This document shows positions 52,734-61,116 of a stretch of 64,000 bases of DNA, one piece after another; position 1 is the stretch's first letter, and each line of letters starts with the position of its first letter. The stretch comes from UBA1426 sp050953365 (GTDB lineage Bacteria; Bacillota; Clostridia; Peptostreptococcales; Anaerovoracaceae). A program made the position numbers and the translations under genes. The DNA is taken from positions 1-64,000 of the forward strand of contig JBMNMN010000013.1 of NCBI GenBank assembly GCA_050953365.1, given 5' to 3'. Below the pieces are notes generated by a model, which saw nothing but the letters and a program-made list of their open reading frames with translations, ran no database searches and had not been told where the DNA came from.

Positions 52734-52857
52734 AATACAGTACATATCAAAAAATGTCGAAAACGCGGAACGTGCAGCAGGGCGATAGACAGATCCTGCT
52801 TTGCGCGCAGCGCACAAACGCACAGAAAAATAGAAAAGGGGACACAGGAATATATAA

Positions 52858-54069
52858 ATGAAGTACCTGATTCTTGTTACTGACGGAGCAGGCGATGAGC
52901 CTATGGATGCCTTGGGAAAAAAAACACCTCTAGAAGCAGCCAATCTTAAAAATATCAATTCATTGGCAGCTCGGGGAATTGTCGGTATGGTAAATACTAT
53001 ACCGGAGGGAATGGCCCCGGGAAGCGATGCGGCGAATTTATCTGTAATGGGTTACGATCCGAAAATTTATCACACGGGGAGATCTCCTTTGGAAGCGGTG
53101 AGCATGGGCGTGGAGATGCTGCCGACGGATGTAGCATTCCGCTGCAATCTTGTCACGCTTAAGGGGGAAGGGGCCTATGAAGATCTGCTCATCGTCGACC
53201 ACAGTGCCGGCGATATCACCACAGAAGAAGCGGCAGAGCTGATAAAAGCCGTAAATGATACTTTTGCGACGGATAAAATCAAGTTTTATACCGGATTCAG
53301 CTACCGTCATGCCATGGTGGTGCACGAGGGAAGTGTCGATTACGAGCTTACACCTCCCCACGATGTGCTGGACCAAAGGGTTGGAGATCACCTTCCCGGA
53401 GGGACGGGATCCGACTTTATAACAGATATGATGAAGGAAAGCTACAAGCTGCTTTCCCGGCATCCCGTAAATCTTGCGAGAGCTGAAAAAGGCCTTAATC
53501 CCGCCAACTCAATCTGGATATGGGGGCAAGGTCGAAAGCCTAACCTGACTCCCATTTATGAAAAATATAAAGTAAAGGGTGTAACCGTATCCGCAGTGGA
53601 TCTGATTAAAGGAATCGGTCTCTGCGCCGGACTTAAAGCCGTTGCGGTAAAAGGGGCAACCGGTACCATCGATACAAACTATGAGGGTAAGGTTGCAGCT
53701 GCCATTCAGGCTTTTGAGGAAGGAAACGATTTGGTATTTCTTCATCTCGAAGGTCCGGACGAGTGTTCGCATCAGGGTGACTTGGAGGGCAAGATCCGGT
53801 CCCTGGAGCTTATTGACGAAAAAATTGTGGGCCCTGCAGTGGAATATTTAAATCGCTCGGGCGAAAACTATAGATTCCTGGTTCTTCCGGATCATCAAAC
53901 GCCGATTCGCATCCGGACACATTTGGGAGAGCCGGTGCCTTTTGTCATGTACGACAGTACCGATCAAAAGGATGAGGACCCTTCGAGGGTATTCGGGGAG
54001 ACATCGGGAATGAAAGGCCTTCATTTCGAAAACGGATACGAGCTCACCGACTTTTTCTTTAAGAAATAG
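52858..54069 (+). CDS. apgM: Cofactor-independent phosphoglycerate mutase, ApgM type
   Basis: A 403-residue alkaline-phosphatase-superfamily enzyme. It opens KYLILVTDGAGDEPMDALGKKTPLEAA (metal-binding Asp), has GMAPGSDAANLSVMGYDP with the catalytic Ser and ends with the metal-binding EGPDECSHQGD and VLPDHQTPI segments. Family members interconvert 3- and 2-phosphoglycerate; a close subgroup has been proposed to be a homoserine kinase, so the alternative cannot be dismissed. It is divergent from serC/serA, which use 3-phosphoglycerate. It runs into the dacF-type gene 18 bases later. Confidence 0.85.
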   Translation: MKYLILVTDGAGDEPMDALGKKTPLEAANLKNINSLAARGIVGMVNTIPEGMAPGSDAANLSVMGYDPKIYHTGRSPLEAVSMGVEMLPTDVAFRCNLVTLKGEGAYEDLLIVDHSAGDITTEEAAELIKAVNDTFATDKIKFYTGFSYRHAMVVHEGSVDYELTPPHDVLDQRVGDHLPGGTGSDFITDMMKESYKLLSRHPVNLARAEKGLNPANSIWIWGQGRKPNLTPIYEKYKVKGVTVSAVDLIKGIGLCAGLKAVAVKGATGTIDTNYEGKVAAAIQAFEEGNDLVFLHLEGPDECSHQGDLEGKIRSLELIDEKIVGPAVEYLNRSGENYRFLVLPDHQTPIRIRTHLGEPVPFVMYDSTDQKDEDPSRVFGETSGMKGLHFENGYELTDFFFKK

Positions 54070-54087
54070 CTAAGGAATGATTGACAC

Positions 54088-55452
54088 ATGAAAAAGTTTT
54101 TTATCATATTTTTGACGTTATTTGTTCTGTTCGGATCGATAGACGTAACTTACGCAACTTCACGGGAACTGGATCTCATCGGGAAGAGCGCAATTTTGAT
54201 CGATGCTACAACCGGTGAAATTCTGTATGAAAAAAATATCCATGATCAGCATTATCCTGCCAGCACCACGAAGATTATGACGGCCATTCTGACATTAGAA
54301 AATCTGGAACTCACGGAGAAGCTGGTAATAGATGAGGAGGCTTCCTTTACGGGAGGCAGCCGGATTTACCTCCTTGAGGGAGAGGACGTTACAGTAGAAG
54401 AGGTCATGTATGGCATGATGCTGGAATCTGCCAATGACGCGGCTGTGGCCTTTGCAAAAAACATCGCGGGATCGGTGGAGGCATTTGCCAAGCAAATGAA
54501 CGAGAAGGCGGCGGAGTTAGGCGCATTGAATACGAATTTCGTCAATCCTCACGGCCTCCACGACGATGCCCATGTCTCCACGGCCTATGATCTGGCCATG
54601 ATTGCCAGATACGCGATGAAAAATGAAATCTTCCGGCATTACGTATCCACGTACCAATACACCATGGAAGCCACCAATCTACAGGATACCCGTTATTTTT
54701 ACAATACGAACCGGATGCTTTACGATAATATTCATACCGTAACGGTGAACGGCCAGGTGCGCGGCTGCAAATATGATGGAATTACGGGAATCAAGACGGG
54801 ATACACGGGCAGAGCCGGAGGCTGTCTTGTGGCCGGAGCCAAGCGGGGGGATACGGAGCTCATTGCGGTTACCCTTGCCTCTACGGATATGGGACGGTTC
54901 CAGGACTGCATCACCCTTCTGGATTACGGTTTTGAAAACTATAAAACGGTGAACGTGCTTGAACCCGGAAAGGATTTGGGAACGGTACCCGTTCATAGAG
55001 GGTCGGTGAAGAGGGTTAAGGTTATTCTGCCCGATGAAGTGAATGCCACTCTGTCGGCGGAAGCCTCCGATAGCTTGCTTAGAACGGAGGTTGAGCTGTT
55101 TGATTCTGTGGAAGCTCCCGTGCAGCAAGGGCAGAAAGCGGGCATCGTTAAACTGTATGTGGGCGATGAACTGATCGGGGAGTACGATGCGGTTACCGCC
55201 GAAACCGTGGATAGAGGAGGATGGCTGTCCATTGTGGGAATCGAAGACAGTACGGCTGAGACGATTCGCAATCTGGTTCTGGCCGCAGTGGTCGTTTTGC
55301 TGCTGCTCCTAATCCTGTATATTTTAGTAAAGAGGCATCAGGTGAAAGTTCGCCGGCTCAAGAGGCAGCAACGACAGGAGAAATACAGACGGCTCAAGGA
55401 ACAGGAAATGGCTCGCTGGGACGATCGGTACGGGAGCAACCGATACTATTAG
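54088..55452 (+). CDS. D-alanyl-D-alanine carboxypeptidase (DacF-like)
   Basis: A 454-residue serine-type carboxypeptidase that trims pentapeptide stems of peptidoglycan. It has a signal peptide (MKKFFIIFLTLFVLFGSIDVTYA), the SxxK box S-T-T-K (59-62), S-A-N in LESANDAAVAFAKN and the K-T-G box in GIKTGYTGRAGG. A PBP5-type C-terminal domain follows (LPDEVNATLSAEASDSLL), then a membrane helix (LVLAAVVVLLLLLILYILV) and a basic cytoplasmic tail of about 40 residues. The C-terminal helix and tail are longer than in typical DacF. Confidence 0.92.
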   Translation: MKKFFIIFLTLFVLFGSIDVTYATSRELDLIGKSAILIDATTGEILYEKNIHDQHYPASTTKIMTAILTLENLELTEKLVIDEEASFTGGSRIYLLEGEDVTVEEVMYGMMLESANDAAVAFAKNIAGSVEAFAKQMNEKAAELGALNTNFVNPHGLHDDAHVSTAYDLAMIARYAMKNEIFRHYVSTYQYTMEATNLQDTRYFYNTNRMLYDNIHTVTVNGQVRGCKYDGITGIKTGYTGRAGGCLVAGAKRGDTELIAVTLASTDMGRFQDCITLLDYGFENYKTVNVLEPGKDLGTVPVHRGSVKRVKVILPDEVNATLSAEASDSLLRTEVELFDSVEAPVQQGQKAGIVKLYVGDELIGEYDAVTAETVDRGGWLSIVGIEDSTAETIRNLVLAAVVVLLLLLILYILVKRHQVKVRRLKRQQRQEKYRRLKEQEMARWDDRYGSNRYY

Positions 55453-55488
55453 GGCCTGAAAGGTCGAAATACGTCATTATATGGAGGA

Positions 55489-55533
55489 AAAGGCAACCAA
55501 AAAATTTTTCCTGATAGGAATCGGTTGCCTTTT
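55489..55533 (+). terminator. Rho-independent terminator after the carboxypeptidase gene
   Basis: AAAGGCAACC and GGTTGCCTTT form a 10-bp stem with a 24-base loop followed by TTTTG. Confidence 0.8.
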
Positions 55534-55597
55534 GTACTTTATTTATTGGGTTACGCAAGTGTTAGGTTAGAGTTATGTTTGGCTTCTCCCCCAGTCT

Positions 55598-56980
55598 TTA
55601 CGACTTGGACAGGATAATTTCCGCTACTTTGTAAATGTCGCCTGCGCCCATAGTTATGACCAAATCGCCGGATTCTCCGTTGTTGAGTACAAAATTGGCA
55701 ATTTCATCGAAATCTGCAAAATAATATGCTTCCTTTTCGGGATGGGCGCGCTTTATTTCTGCCAGCAGCTCTTTGGAACTGATTTTATATATGTTTTTCT
55801 CTCTGGCCGCATAGATCTCGGCAAGAATTACTTTATCAGCCAGCTCAAATGCATCCGCAAATTCTTCGAACAGGGCCAGTGTCCGTGTGTAAGTATGCGG
55901 CTGGAACAGGCACCACAGATTTTTATGGGGCACATTTTTGGCTGCGGCCAGAGTGGCTTTGATTTCGGTGGGATGATGGGCGTAATCGTCTACAATGCGA
56001 ATGCCGTTTTTCGTGATGCCGATGATATCGAAACGTCGTTGGGTTCCTGTGTAATTTTCCAGGGTGGAGATGATATGGTCCGCATCGATCCCCATGTCTT
56101 TACAGCAGGCCGCCGCTGCCAAGGCGTTTACAATATTATGTTCTCCGGGAACGGACAACTGCAGGAAGCCGAGTTTTTTTCCCTGATAATAGAGATCAAA
56201 AGAAGGCATTCCCTGAGAATTGAATCGGATGTTTTCCGCGTAATAATCGCTTTGTTCGTCAAGCCCGAAGGTGATAACCCGGCAGGACAGGTTATTGACG
56301 ATAGAGCGGACAAAAGGATTGGCCGTATATGCGATGACCACTCCGTCACTGGGATCAAGACGAGCAAACCGGTCAAAAGAACTGACGATATGGTCGATAT
56401 CCTTGAAATAATCCAAATGATCCGAGTCTATGTTCAGTATGATTTTGTATTTGGGGTGGAGGCTCAGAAAGCTGTCCATATATTCACAGGCTTCCGTTAC
56501 CATAAAATCGCTTTTGCCCACCTTTACATTGCCGTTAAACGCAGGTAAATTTCCTCCCGTCAGAATCGTAGGATCGCAGCCCGCATTTTCAAGAATCAAA
56601 GCGATCATCGATGTGGTGGTGGTTTTACCATGGGTGCCCGCGACAGCGATGCTGCGGCTGAACTCTTTCATCAGTTGTCCCAGGACCTCCGCTCTTGAAG
56701 CCATGGGGATTCCGTTTCGTCTGGCGGCTACCAGTTCCGGGTTGTCCTGTGAGACGGCGGAAGAATATACTACCAGGTCCGCTCCCTGAATGTTGCTCTC
56801 GTCGTGGTCCGTAAAAATCAGCGCGCCTTGGTTTTTCAGCTTTTCCGTAATTTCTCCCGGCTTGAGATCGGAGCCGGAAACCCAATGGCCGCGAGTTAAA
56901 AGAATCCTTGCTATGGCTGAAAGGCCGATGCCTCCGATACCAACGCAATGAATATGTCTGTATTCAGAAAGATCTTGCAT
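55598..56980 (-). CDS. murC: UDP-N-acetylmuramate--L-alanine ligase
   Basis: Cytoplasmic ATP-dependent ligase that adds L-Ala to UDP-MurNAc, the first peptide step of peptidoglycan synthesis. The 460-residue protein shows HCVGIGGIGLSAIARIL (N-terminal nucleotide fold), the ATP loop AGTHGKTTTTSMIAL, ITEACEYMDSFLSL-type Glu region and RIVDDYAHHPTEIKATLAAA near residue 330. It stands alone on the minus strand, divergent from purR, not in a mur cluster, as is common in clostridia. Confidence 0.96.
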   Translation of the reverse strand: MQDLSEYRHIHCVGIGGIGLSAIARILLTRGHWVSGSDLKPGEITEKLKNQGALIFTDHDESNIQGADLVVYSSAVSQDNPELVAARRNGIPMASRAEVLGQLMKEFSRSIAVAGTHGKTTTTSMIALILENAGCDPTILTGGNLPAFNGNVKVGKSDFMVTEACEYMDSFLSLHPKYKIILNIDSDHLDYFKDIDHIVSSFDRFARLDPSDGVVIAYTANPFVRSIVNNLSCRVITFGLDEQSDYYAENIRFNSQGMPSFDLYYQGKKLGFLQLSVPGEHNIVNALAAAACCKDMGIDADHIISTLENYTGTQRRFDIIGITKNGIRIVDDYAHHPTEIKATLAAAKNVPHKNLWCLFQPHTYTRTLALFEEFADAFELADKVILAEIYAAREKNIYKISSKELLAEIKRAHPEKEAYYFADFDEIANFVLNNGESGDLVITMGAGDIYKVAEIILSKS

Positions 56981-57113
56981 TCATTTCCTCCATTTAGGTA
57001 TGGGGATCTGCATCCCTTTGATCGGAAAACCACACACGGGGATAGACCCCGTGTGCCGTTCATACTAGATTATAACATAGACATCTGAAAATAATACTGC
57101 AAATATGGTAAAA

Positions 57114-57142
57114 TTGACAAAAAGATAGATTGAGAATAAGAT
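57114..57142 (+). promoter_or_regulatory. Promoter of purR
   Basis: TTGACA-N17-TAAGAT lies 44 bases before the purR start. The -35 is perfect. Confidence 0.75.
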
Positions 57143-57185
57143 TAATTTGTCTGGATAATGATTTCTCTTGCCAAGGAGGCCAGCC

Positions 57186-58016
57186 ATGAAACGAACAGAA
57201 CGGGTCGGCGCTATCGTTAAAATTCTTTCCAACCACCCAAATCGTATCTACTCTTTGAGCTATTTCTGCCAGCTTTTCCAAGCCGCAAAATCCACTGTCA
57301 GCGAAGATGTGTCGTCAGCTAAGAGGCTATTGGCGCAGTTGGAACTGGGATCCATTGAAACTACTGCAGGAGCCAAAGGCGGCATTCGATTTATTCCTTC
57401 TTTATCTTCTCAAAGAAAGGAAAAGCTGCTTAACGAGCTGGCGGAGAAACTGTCGGACGGCAATCGTATTCTGGGGGGCGGATTTCTCTATACTTCCGAT
57501 CTGATGTTTGACTCCCATATAATCAACCATGCGGCTGAAATGTTTGCGGAAAAATTTCAGAATGCCGGAGCGGATTACGTGGTGACCATTGAGACCAAAG
57601 GAATACCCGTGGCGTTTATGACTGCACATATGCTGAATCTCCCGCTGGTGGTAGTCCGCCGGGAAAGCCGCGTGTCGGAAGGTTCCACCGTAAGCATCAA
57701 CTATTTCTCCGGATCCTCAGACCGGATTCAGAAGCTGTCTTTGGCAAAGCGTGCAGTAGAGCCGGGAAAGAAGGCCATTATTATCGACGATTTCATGAGA
57801 GCCGGGGGGAGCATCAAAGGCATCATTGACGTTCTTTCCGAGTTTGACGTTAAGGTGGTCGGAACCGGAGTGGTAATTGCCGCAATAGAACCACGCAAGA
57901 AAGTAATCGATGAATATTATCCCCTACTTTATCTGGGCAAGGTGGACGAACAGAAAAAAACCATTGAAGTAATAAGACCGAACGATACAATTAATGACAT
58001 TAATGGAAGAAATTGA
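57186..58016 (+). CDS. purR: Purine operon repressor PurR
   Basis: A 276-residue B. subtilis-type PurR: N-terminal winged helix (RTERVGAIVKILSNHPNRIYSLSYFCQLFQAAKSTVSEDV) joined to a type I phosphoribosyltransferase domain with the PRPP-binding loop AIIIDDFMRAGGSIKG. It represses purine genes and is released by PRPP. The start at 57186 follows AAGGAGG by seven bases and matches the family. It sits next to spoVG, glmU and prs in the order known from Bacillus and many clostridia; prs makes its effector. Confidence 0.95.
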   Translation: MKRTERVGAIVKILSNHPNRIYSLSYFCQLFQAAKSTVSEDVSSAKRLLAQLELGSIETTAGAKGGIRFIPSLSSQRKEKLLNELAEKLSDGNRILGGGFLYTSDLMFDSHIINHAAEMFAEKFQNAGADYVVTIETKGIPVAFMTAHMLNLPLVVVRRESRVSEGSTVSINYFSGSSDRIQKLSLAKRAVEPGKKAIIIDDFMRAGGSIKGIIDVLSEFDVKVVGTGVVIAAIEPRKKVIDEYYPLLYLGKVDEQKKTIEVIRPNDTINDINGRN

Positions 58017-58034
58017 TACATTTATTAATCTTGC

Positions 58035-58063
58035 TTGAAAAAATTTGTAATTAAAGGTATAAT
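58035..58063 (+). promoter_or_regulatory. Promoter of spoVG
   Basis: TTGAAA-N17-TATAAT, a strong sigma-A-type promoter, lies 77 bases before the spoVG start. A sigma-H promoter, known for spoVG in B. subtilis, is not obvious. Confidence 0.75.
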
Positions 58064-58139
58064 TGTGTCATAAATCGTTATTGTTACTACCTGCTGTATT
58101 TCCAAGCATGCCAGAAACTGTGAGAGAGGTGGTGTATTC

Positions 58140-58478
58140 ATGCGAATAACTGACGTAAGAATTCGCAAGGTCAACGACGAAGGCAAGATGCGTGCTGTTG
58201 TTTCGGTGACTTTTGACGATGAATTCGTAGTGCATGACATTAAAGTCATTGAAGGGCAGAACGGTCTGTTCATAGCAATGCCCAGCAGGAAGATGGGAGA
58301 AGGCGATTTCCGAGACATTGCCCATCCTTTAACCTCAGAAACACGAAACCGAATTAAGGAGGCGATTTTCCAGGAGTACCATAAAGTTCTCGAAAATATG
58401 GAGGAAGATAAAGCGCAGGCAGTAACTCCCGTACAATCTTCTGAAACAGAGGTAGTTGGAGAAGAAGTGAGGGTATGA
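58140..58478 (+). CDS. spoVG: Septation regulator SpoVG
   Basis: A 112-residue nucleic-acid-binding regulator. It starts MRITDVRIRKVNDEGKMRAVVSVTFDDEFVVHDIKVIEG and contains GLFIAMPSRKMGEGDFRDIAHPL, the core of the family. The last 25 residues are an acidic, variable tail. AGAGGTGG is the ribosome binding site. It is separated from glmU by a terminator. Confidence 0.97.
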   Translation: MRITDVRIRKVNDEGKMRAVVSVTFDDEFVVHDIKVIEGQNGLFIAMPSRKMGEGDFRDIAHPLTSETRNRIKEAIFQEYHKVLENMEEDKAQAVTPVQSSETEVVGEEVRV

Positions 58479-58506
58479 ACTTATATCTATTAATCGAGTT
58501 ATCGAG

Positions 58507-58535
58507 GACACCGTTTTTTTAGACGGTGTCTTTTT
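58507..58535 (+). terminator. Rho-independent terminator of spoVG
   Basis: GACACCGT and ACGGTGTC pair around an eight-base loop and are followed by five T. Confidence 0.9.
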
Positions 58536-58627
58536 GGTTGCATTTGGGGATAATCAATGATGGCGTTGATAATTTGCCCGGCGCTAAATACAACTTCGCC
58601 GGTGGTTTTTTAGATACTTGCTTGCAC

Positions 58628-58656
58628 TTTACGTGGGAATTCATCGGTGGTATACT
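58628..58656 (+). promoter_or_regulatory. Promoter of the glmU-like gene
   Basis: TTTACG-N17-TATACT. The predicted transcript start, about 58663, lies only 12 bases before the ATG at 58675, which favours the later start at 58714. Confidence 0.65.
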
Positions 58657-58713
58657 TTAAACGAAGGCGCTATTATGCCTTCCGAAAGCTTTAGTATGGT
58701 GGGGACGAATGCT

Positions 58714-59445
58714 ATGATTAATGAAAGTGAAATGAGCATTGAACAGCTCATTGAAGAAGAACAGCGAAAAGAAAAGGAACGGCTGAACATCGTCCTGAGA
58801 CATATACAGGCGGGAGTCAAGTTCGTTGACTGGAAATCCGTATATATCGACGACGGAGTCAGCATCGGTAAAGGAACCGTCATAGAACCGGGTGTCATTC
58901 TAAAAGGCAGCACCCGGATCGGAGAAAACTGCATCATAGGCTACAACTCAAAAATTTCAGACAGTATTATTGCTGACCAAGTGGAAATCCAATGCTCCGT
59001 AATTCTTCAGAGCAGCATCGGAAGTCGCACTAAGGTGGGCCCTTTTGCGTACCTGCGTCCCGGTTGTCAAATCGGCGAAGATGTGAAGGTGGGAGATTTT
59101 GTAGAAGTAAAGAACTCGAAATTAGGAAACGGAGCAAAAGCTTCTCATCTTACGTACATAGGCGACGCGGATGTAGGGGCAGGAGTGAATTTGGGCTGCG
59201 GCGTAGTCTTTGTCAACTATAACGGATCTGAAAAGAACCGCTGTGTAGTCGAGGACGATGCTTTTGTGGGCTGCAACACCAACCTGATCGCACCGGTCAA
59301 GGTGGGAAAGGGAGCTTATGTTGCCGCAGGAACTACCATTACTAAGAACGTTCCGGAAGGAGCCCTTTGCATCGGCAGGGCCAGGGATGAAATTATTTCG
59401 GATTGGGTAGAGAAACGTGGAATTCTGAAGAAAAAGAAGAAATAG
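58714..59445 (+). CDS. GlmU acetyltransferase domain only (left-handed beta-helix)
   Basis: A protein of about 243 residues made of the C-terminal half of GlmU: a helical linker (MSIEQLIEEEQRKEKERLNIVLRHIQAGVKFVDW) and then the hexapeptide-repeat beta-helix, with YLRPGCQIGEDVKVGDFVEVKNSKLGNGAKASHLTYIGDADVGAGVNLGCG, which holds the glucosamine-1-phosphate acetyltransferase residues (Arg, Lys, His). The N-terminal uridylyltransferase domain with GTRM-type signature is absent, although the gene holds the normal glmU position before prs. Start is uncertain (58675, 58696 or 58714); 58714 fits the promoter best. A separate uridylyltransferase would be needed to complete UDP-GlcNAc synthesis. Confidence 0.82.
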   Translation: MINESEMSIEQLIEEEQRKEKERLNIVLRHIQAGVKFVDWKSVYIDDGVSIGKGTVIEPGVILKGSTRIGENCIIGYNSKISDSIIADQVEIQCSVILQSSIGSRTKVGPFAYLRPGCQIGEDVKVGDFVEVKNSKLGNGAKASHLTYIGDADVGAGVNLGCGVVFVNYNGSEKNRCVVEDDAFVGCNTNLIAPVKVGKGAYVAAGTTITKNVPEGALCIGRARDEIISDWVEKRGILKKKKK

Positions 59446-59468
59446 CACATAACGAAAGGATAAGAACA

Positions 59469-60419
59469 ATGAAGAATGGAGCGTTCGCAGATTTTAAAAT
59501 CTTCTCGGGAAACTCAAATCCCGAGCTGGCAGAAGAAATCGCATCGATAATGGGCAAGCCCCTGGGAAGATCCACGGTCAGCAAATTCAGTGACGGTGAG
59601 ATATCCGTAAACCTGTGGGAAACGGTCCGGGGCGTGGATGCATACATCATTCAGTCCACCTGTAATCCCGTCAATGACAACCTGATGGAATTGCTGATCA
59701 TGATCGATGCGATGAAACGCGCATCGGCGGGAAGAATCAATGCGGTAATCCCATACTACGGCTACGCAAGGCAGGATCGTAAGGCAAAAGCCCGGGATCC
59801 CATTACCGCAAAATTAGTAGCCGATTTGATAAGCGCGGCCGGAGCGGACAGAGTGGTGACCATGGACCTTCATGCAGCCCAGATTCAGGGTTACTTTAAC
59901 ATACCGGTAGACCACCTGTTAGGAATGCCCATTCTTGTTAAATACTTCAAAGAAAAGCGTCTGGATGACTTGGTTATAGTTTCTCCGGATCACGGCAGCG
60001 TAGGTAGAGCCAGAAACATGGCCCATCCTCTTGACGCGCCCATTGCCATCATCGATAAAAGGCGGCCCAAAGCTAACGTGTCGGAAATCATGAACATCAT
60101 CGGCGATATTGAAGGCAAAAATGCAATCCTTGTGGACGACATCATCGATACTGCAGGGACCATTACCAATGCTGCCAATGCGCTGAAGGATATGGGCGCC
60201 AAAGACGTGTATGCCTGCGCCACCCATGCGGTGCTTTCGGGACCGGCAATCGAGAGAATTCAGGAGTCGGCCATTACGGAAATGATTCTCCTCAACACCA
60301 TCCCGCTGCCGGAGGAAAAGAAGTTGGACAAGATGAAGATACTGTCCGTAGCTCCTCTGTTTGCCGAAGCCATGATCCGCATCTTTACCAACGACTCCGT
60401 CAGCAGGCTCTTCGATTAG
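59469..60419 (+). CDS. prs: Ribose-phosphate pyrophosphokinase
   Basis: Makes PRPP from ribose 5-phosphate and ATP. The 316-residue protein has FSDGEISVNLWETVRGVDAYIIQST, IPYYGYARQDRKAKARDPITAK, the metal region VVTMDLHAAQIQGYFNIPVDH and the PRPP loop AILVDDIIDTAGTI. Start at 59469 with GAAAGG upstream; a longer frame overlaps glmU and is not favoured. It lies 23 bases after the glmU-like gene and 4 bases before pth, in one operon. Confidence 0.97.
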   Translation: MKNGAFADFKIFSGNSNPELAEEIASIMGKPLGRSTVSKFSDGEISVNLWETVRGVDAYIIQSTCNPVNDNLMELLIMIDAMKRASAGRINAVIPYYGYARQDRKAKARDPITAKLVADLISAAGADRVVTMDLHAAQIQGYFNIPVDHLLGMPILVKYFKEKRLDDLVIVSPDHGSVGRARNMAHPLDAPIAIIDKRRPKANVSEIMNIIGDIEGKNAILVDDIIDTAGTITNAANALKDMGAKDVYACATHAVLSGPAIERIQESAITEMILLNTIPLPEEKKLDKMKILSVAPLFAEAMIRIFTNDSVSRLFD

Positions 60420-60423
60420 CATT

Positions 60424-61116
60424 ATGTTTATTATTATAGGACTTGGAAATCCCGGCAGACGATATGAGAACACGAGGCACAATATCGGTTTTATCACGGT
60501 AGATCAACTTGCAGAAAAGCACGGGATCCGAATCAACAAAATAAAGCACAAGGCACTGGTCGGGGAAGGATTTATCTCCGGCCAAAAAGTGTTGCTCGTA
60601 AAACCTCAAACCTACATGAACCTGTCGGGTCAAAGCGTAAGGGAAGTTGTAGCCTATTACAAGCCTGAACTTTCCAATCTCATTGTCGTCTACGACGATG
60701 TGGATCTTCCCATAGGCAGAATCCGCATCCGGCCTTCCGGCAGCGCCGGTACCCATAACGGTATGCGCTCCGTTATCTATGATTTGCAGAGGGACGATTT
60801 CCCCCGGGTGCGAATCGGTATCGGAGGAGAGCGAAAAATGAGGTTGGCAGACTATGTCACCGGAGGCTTCCGAAAGGAAGAAACAAAGCTGATAGAGGAT
60901 GCGGTGCTGCGGGCGGTATCCGCGTTGGAATGCATGCTTGAAAAAGGCATTCACCAGGCTATGAACGAATACAACAGCAAAGAGCCGGCGCATAAAAAAG
61001 CCGGTAATCCGCCGAGCAAAGAAGCGGGCGATCCGGCGCAAAAGAAGGACGCCAATCCGGCGAATAAGGAAGCCGACGAGTCGGCAAAGAAAGAGGACAG
61101 CGAAAAGAATGATTGA
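60424..61116 (+). CDS. pth: Peptidyl-tRNA hydrolase with a repeat tail
   Basis: Releases peptides from peptidyl-tRNA. Residues 1-185 are a normal Pth: GLGNPGRRYENTRHNIGF with the catalytic His, KPQTYMNLSGQSV and the DDVDLPIGRIRIRPSGSAGTHNGMRS block. The remaining 45 residues are an extra Lys/Ala/Pro/Glu-rich tail of repeated units (HKKAGNPPSKEAGDPAQKKD and similar), with repetitive DNA underneath. Ordinary Pth ends near residue 190. The gene overlaps mfd by 8 bases. Confidence 0.93.
   Translation: MFIIIGLGNPGRRYENTRHNIGFITVDQLAEKHGIRINKIKHKALVGEGFISGQKVLLVKPQTYMNLSGQSVREVVAYYKPELSNLIVVYDDVDLPIGRIRIRPSGSAGTHNGMRSVIYDLQRDDFPRVRIGIGGERKMRLADYVTGGFRKEETKLIEDAVLRAVSALECMLEKGIHQAMNEYNSKEPAHKKAGNPPSKEAGDPAQKKDANPANKEADESAKKEDSEKND

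Noticed and set aside
55742..56548. 268-residue plus-strand protein
   Set aside because: It is the antisense shadow of murC; no ribosome binding site or family features.
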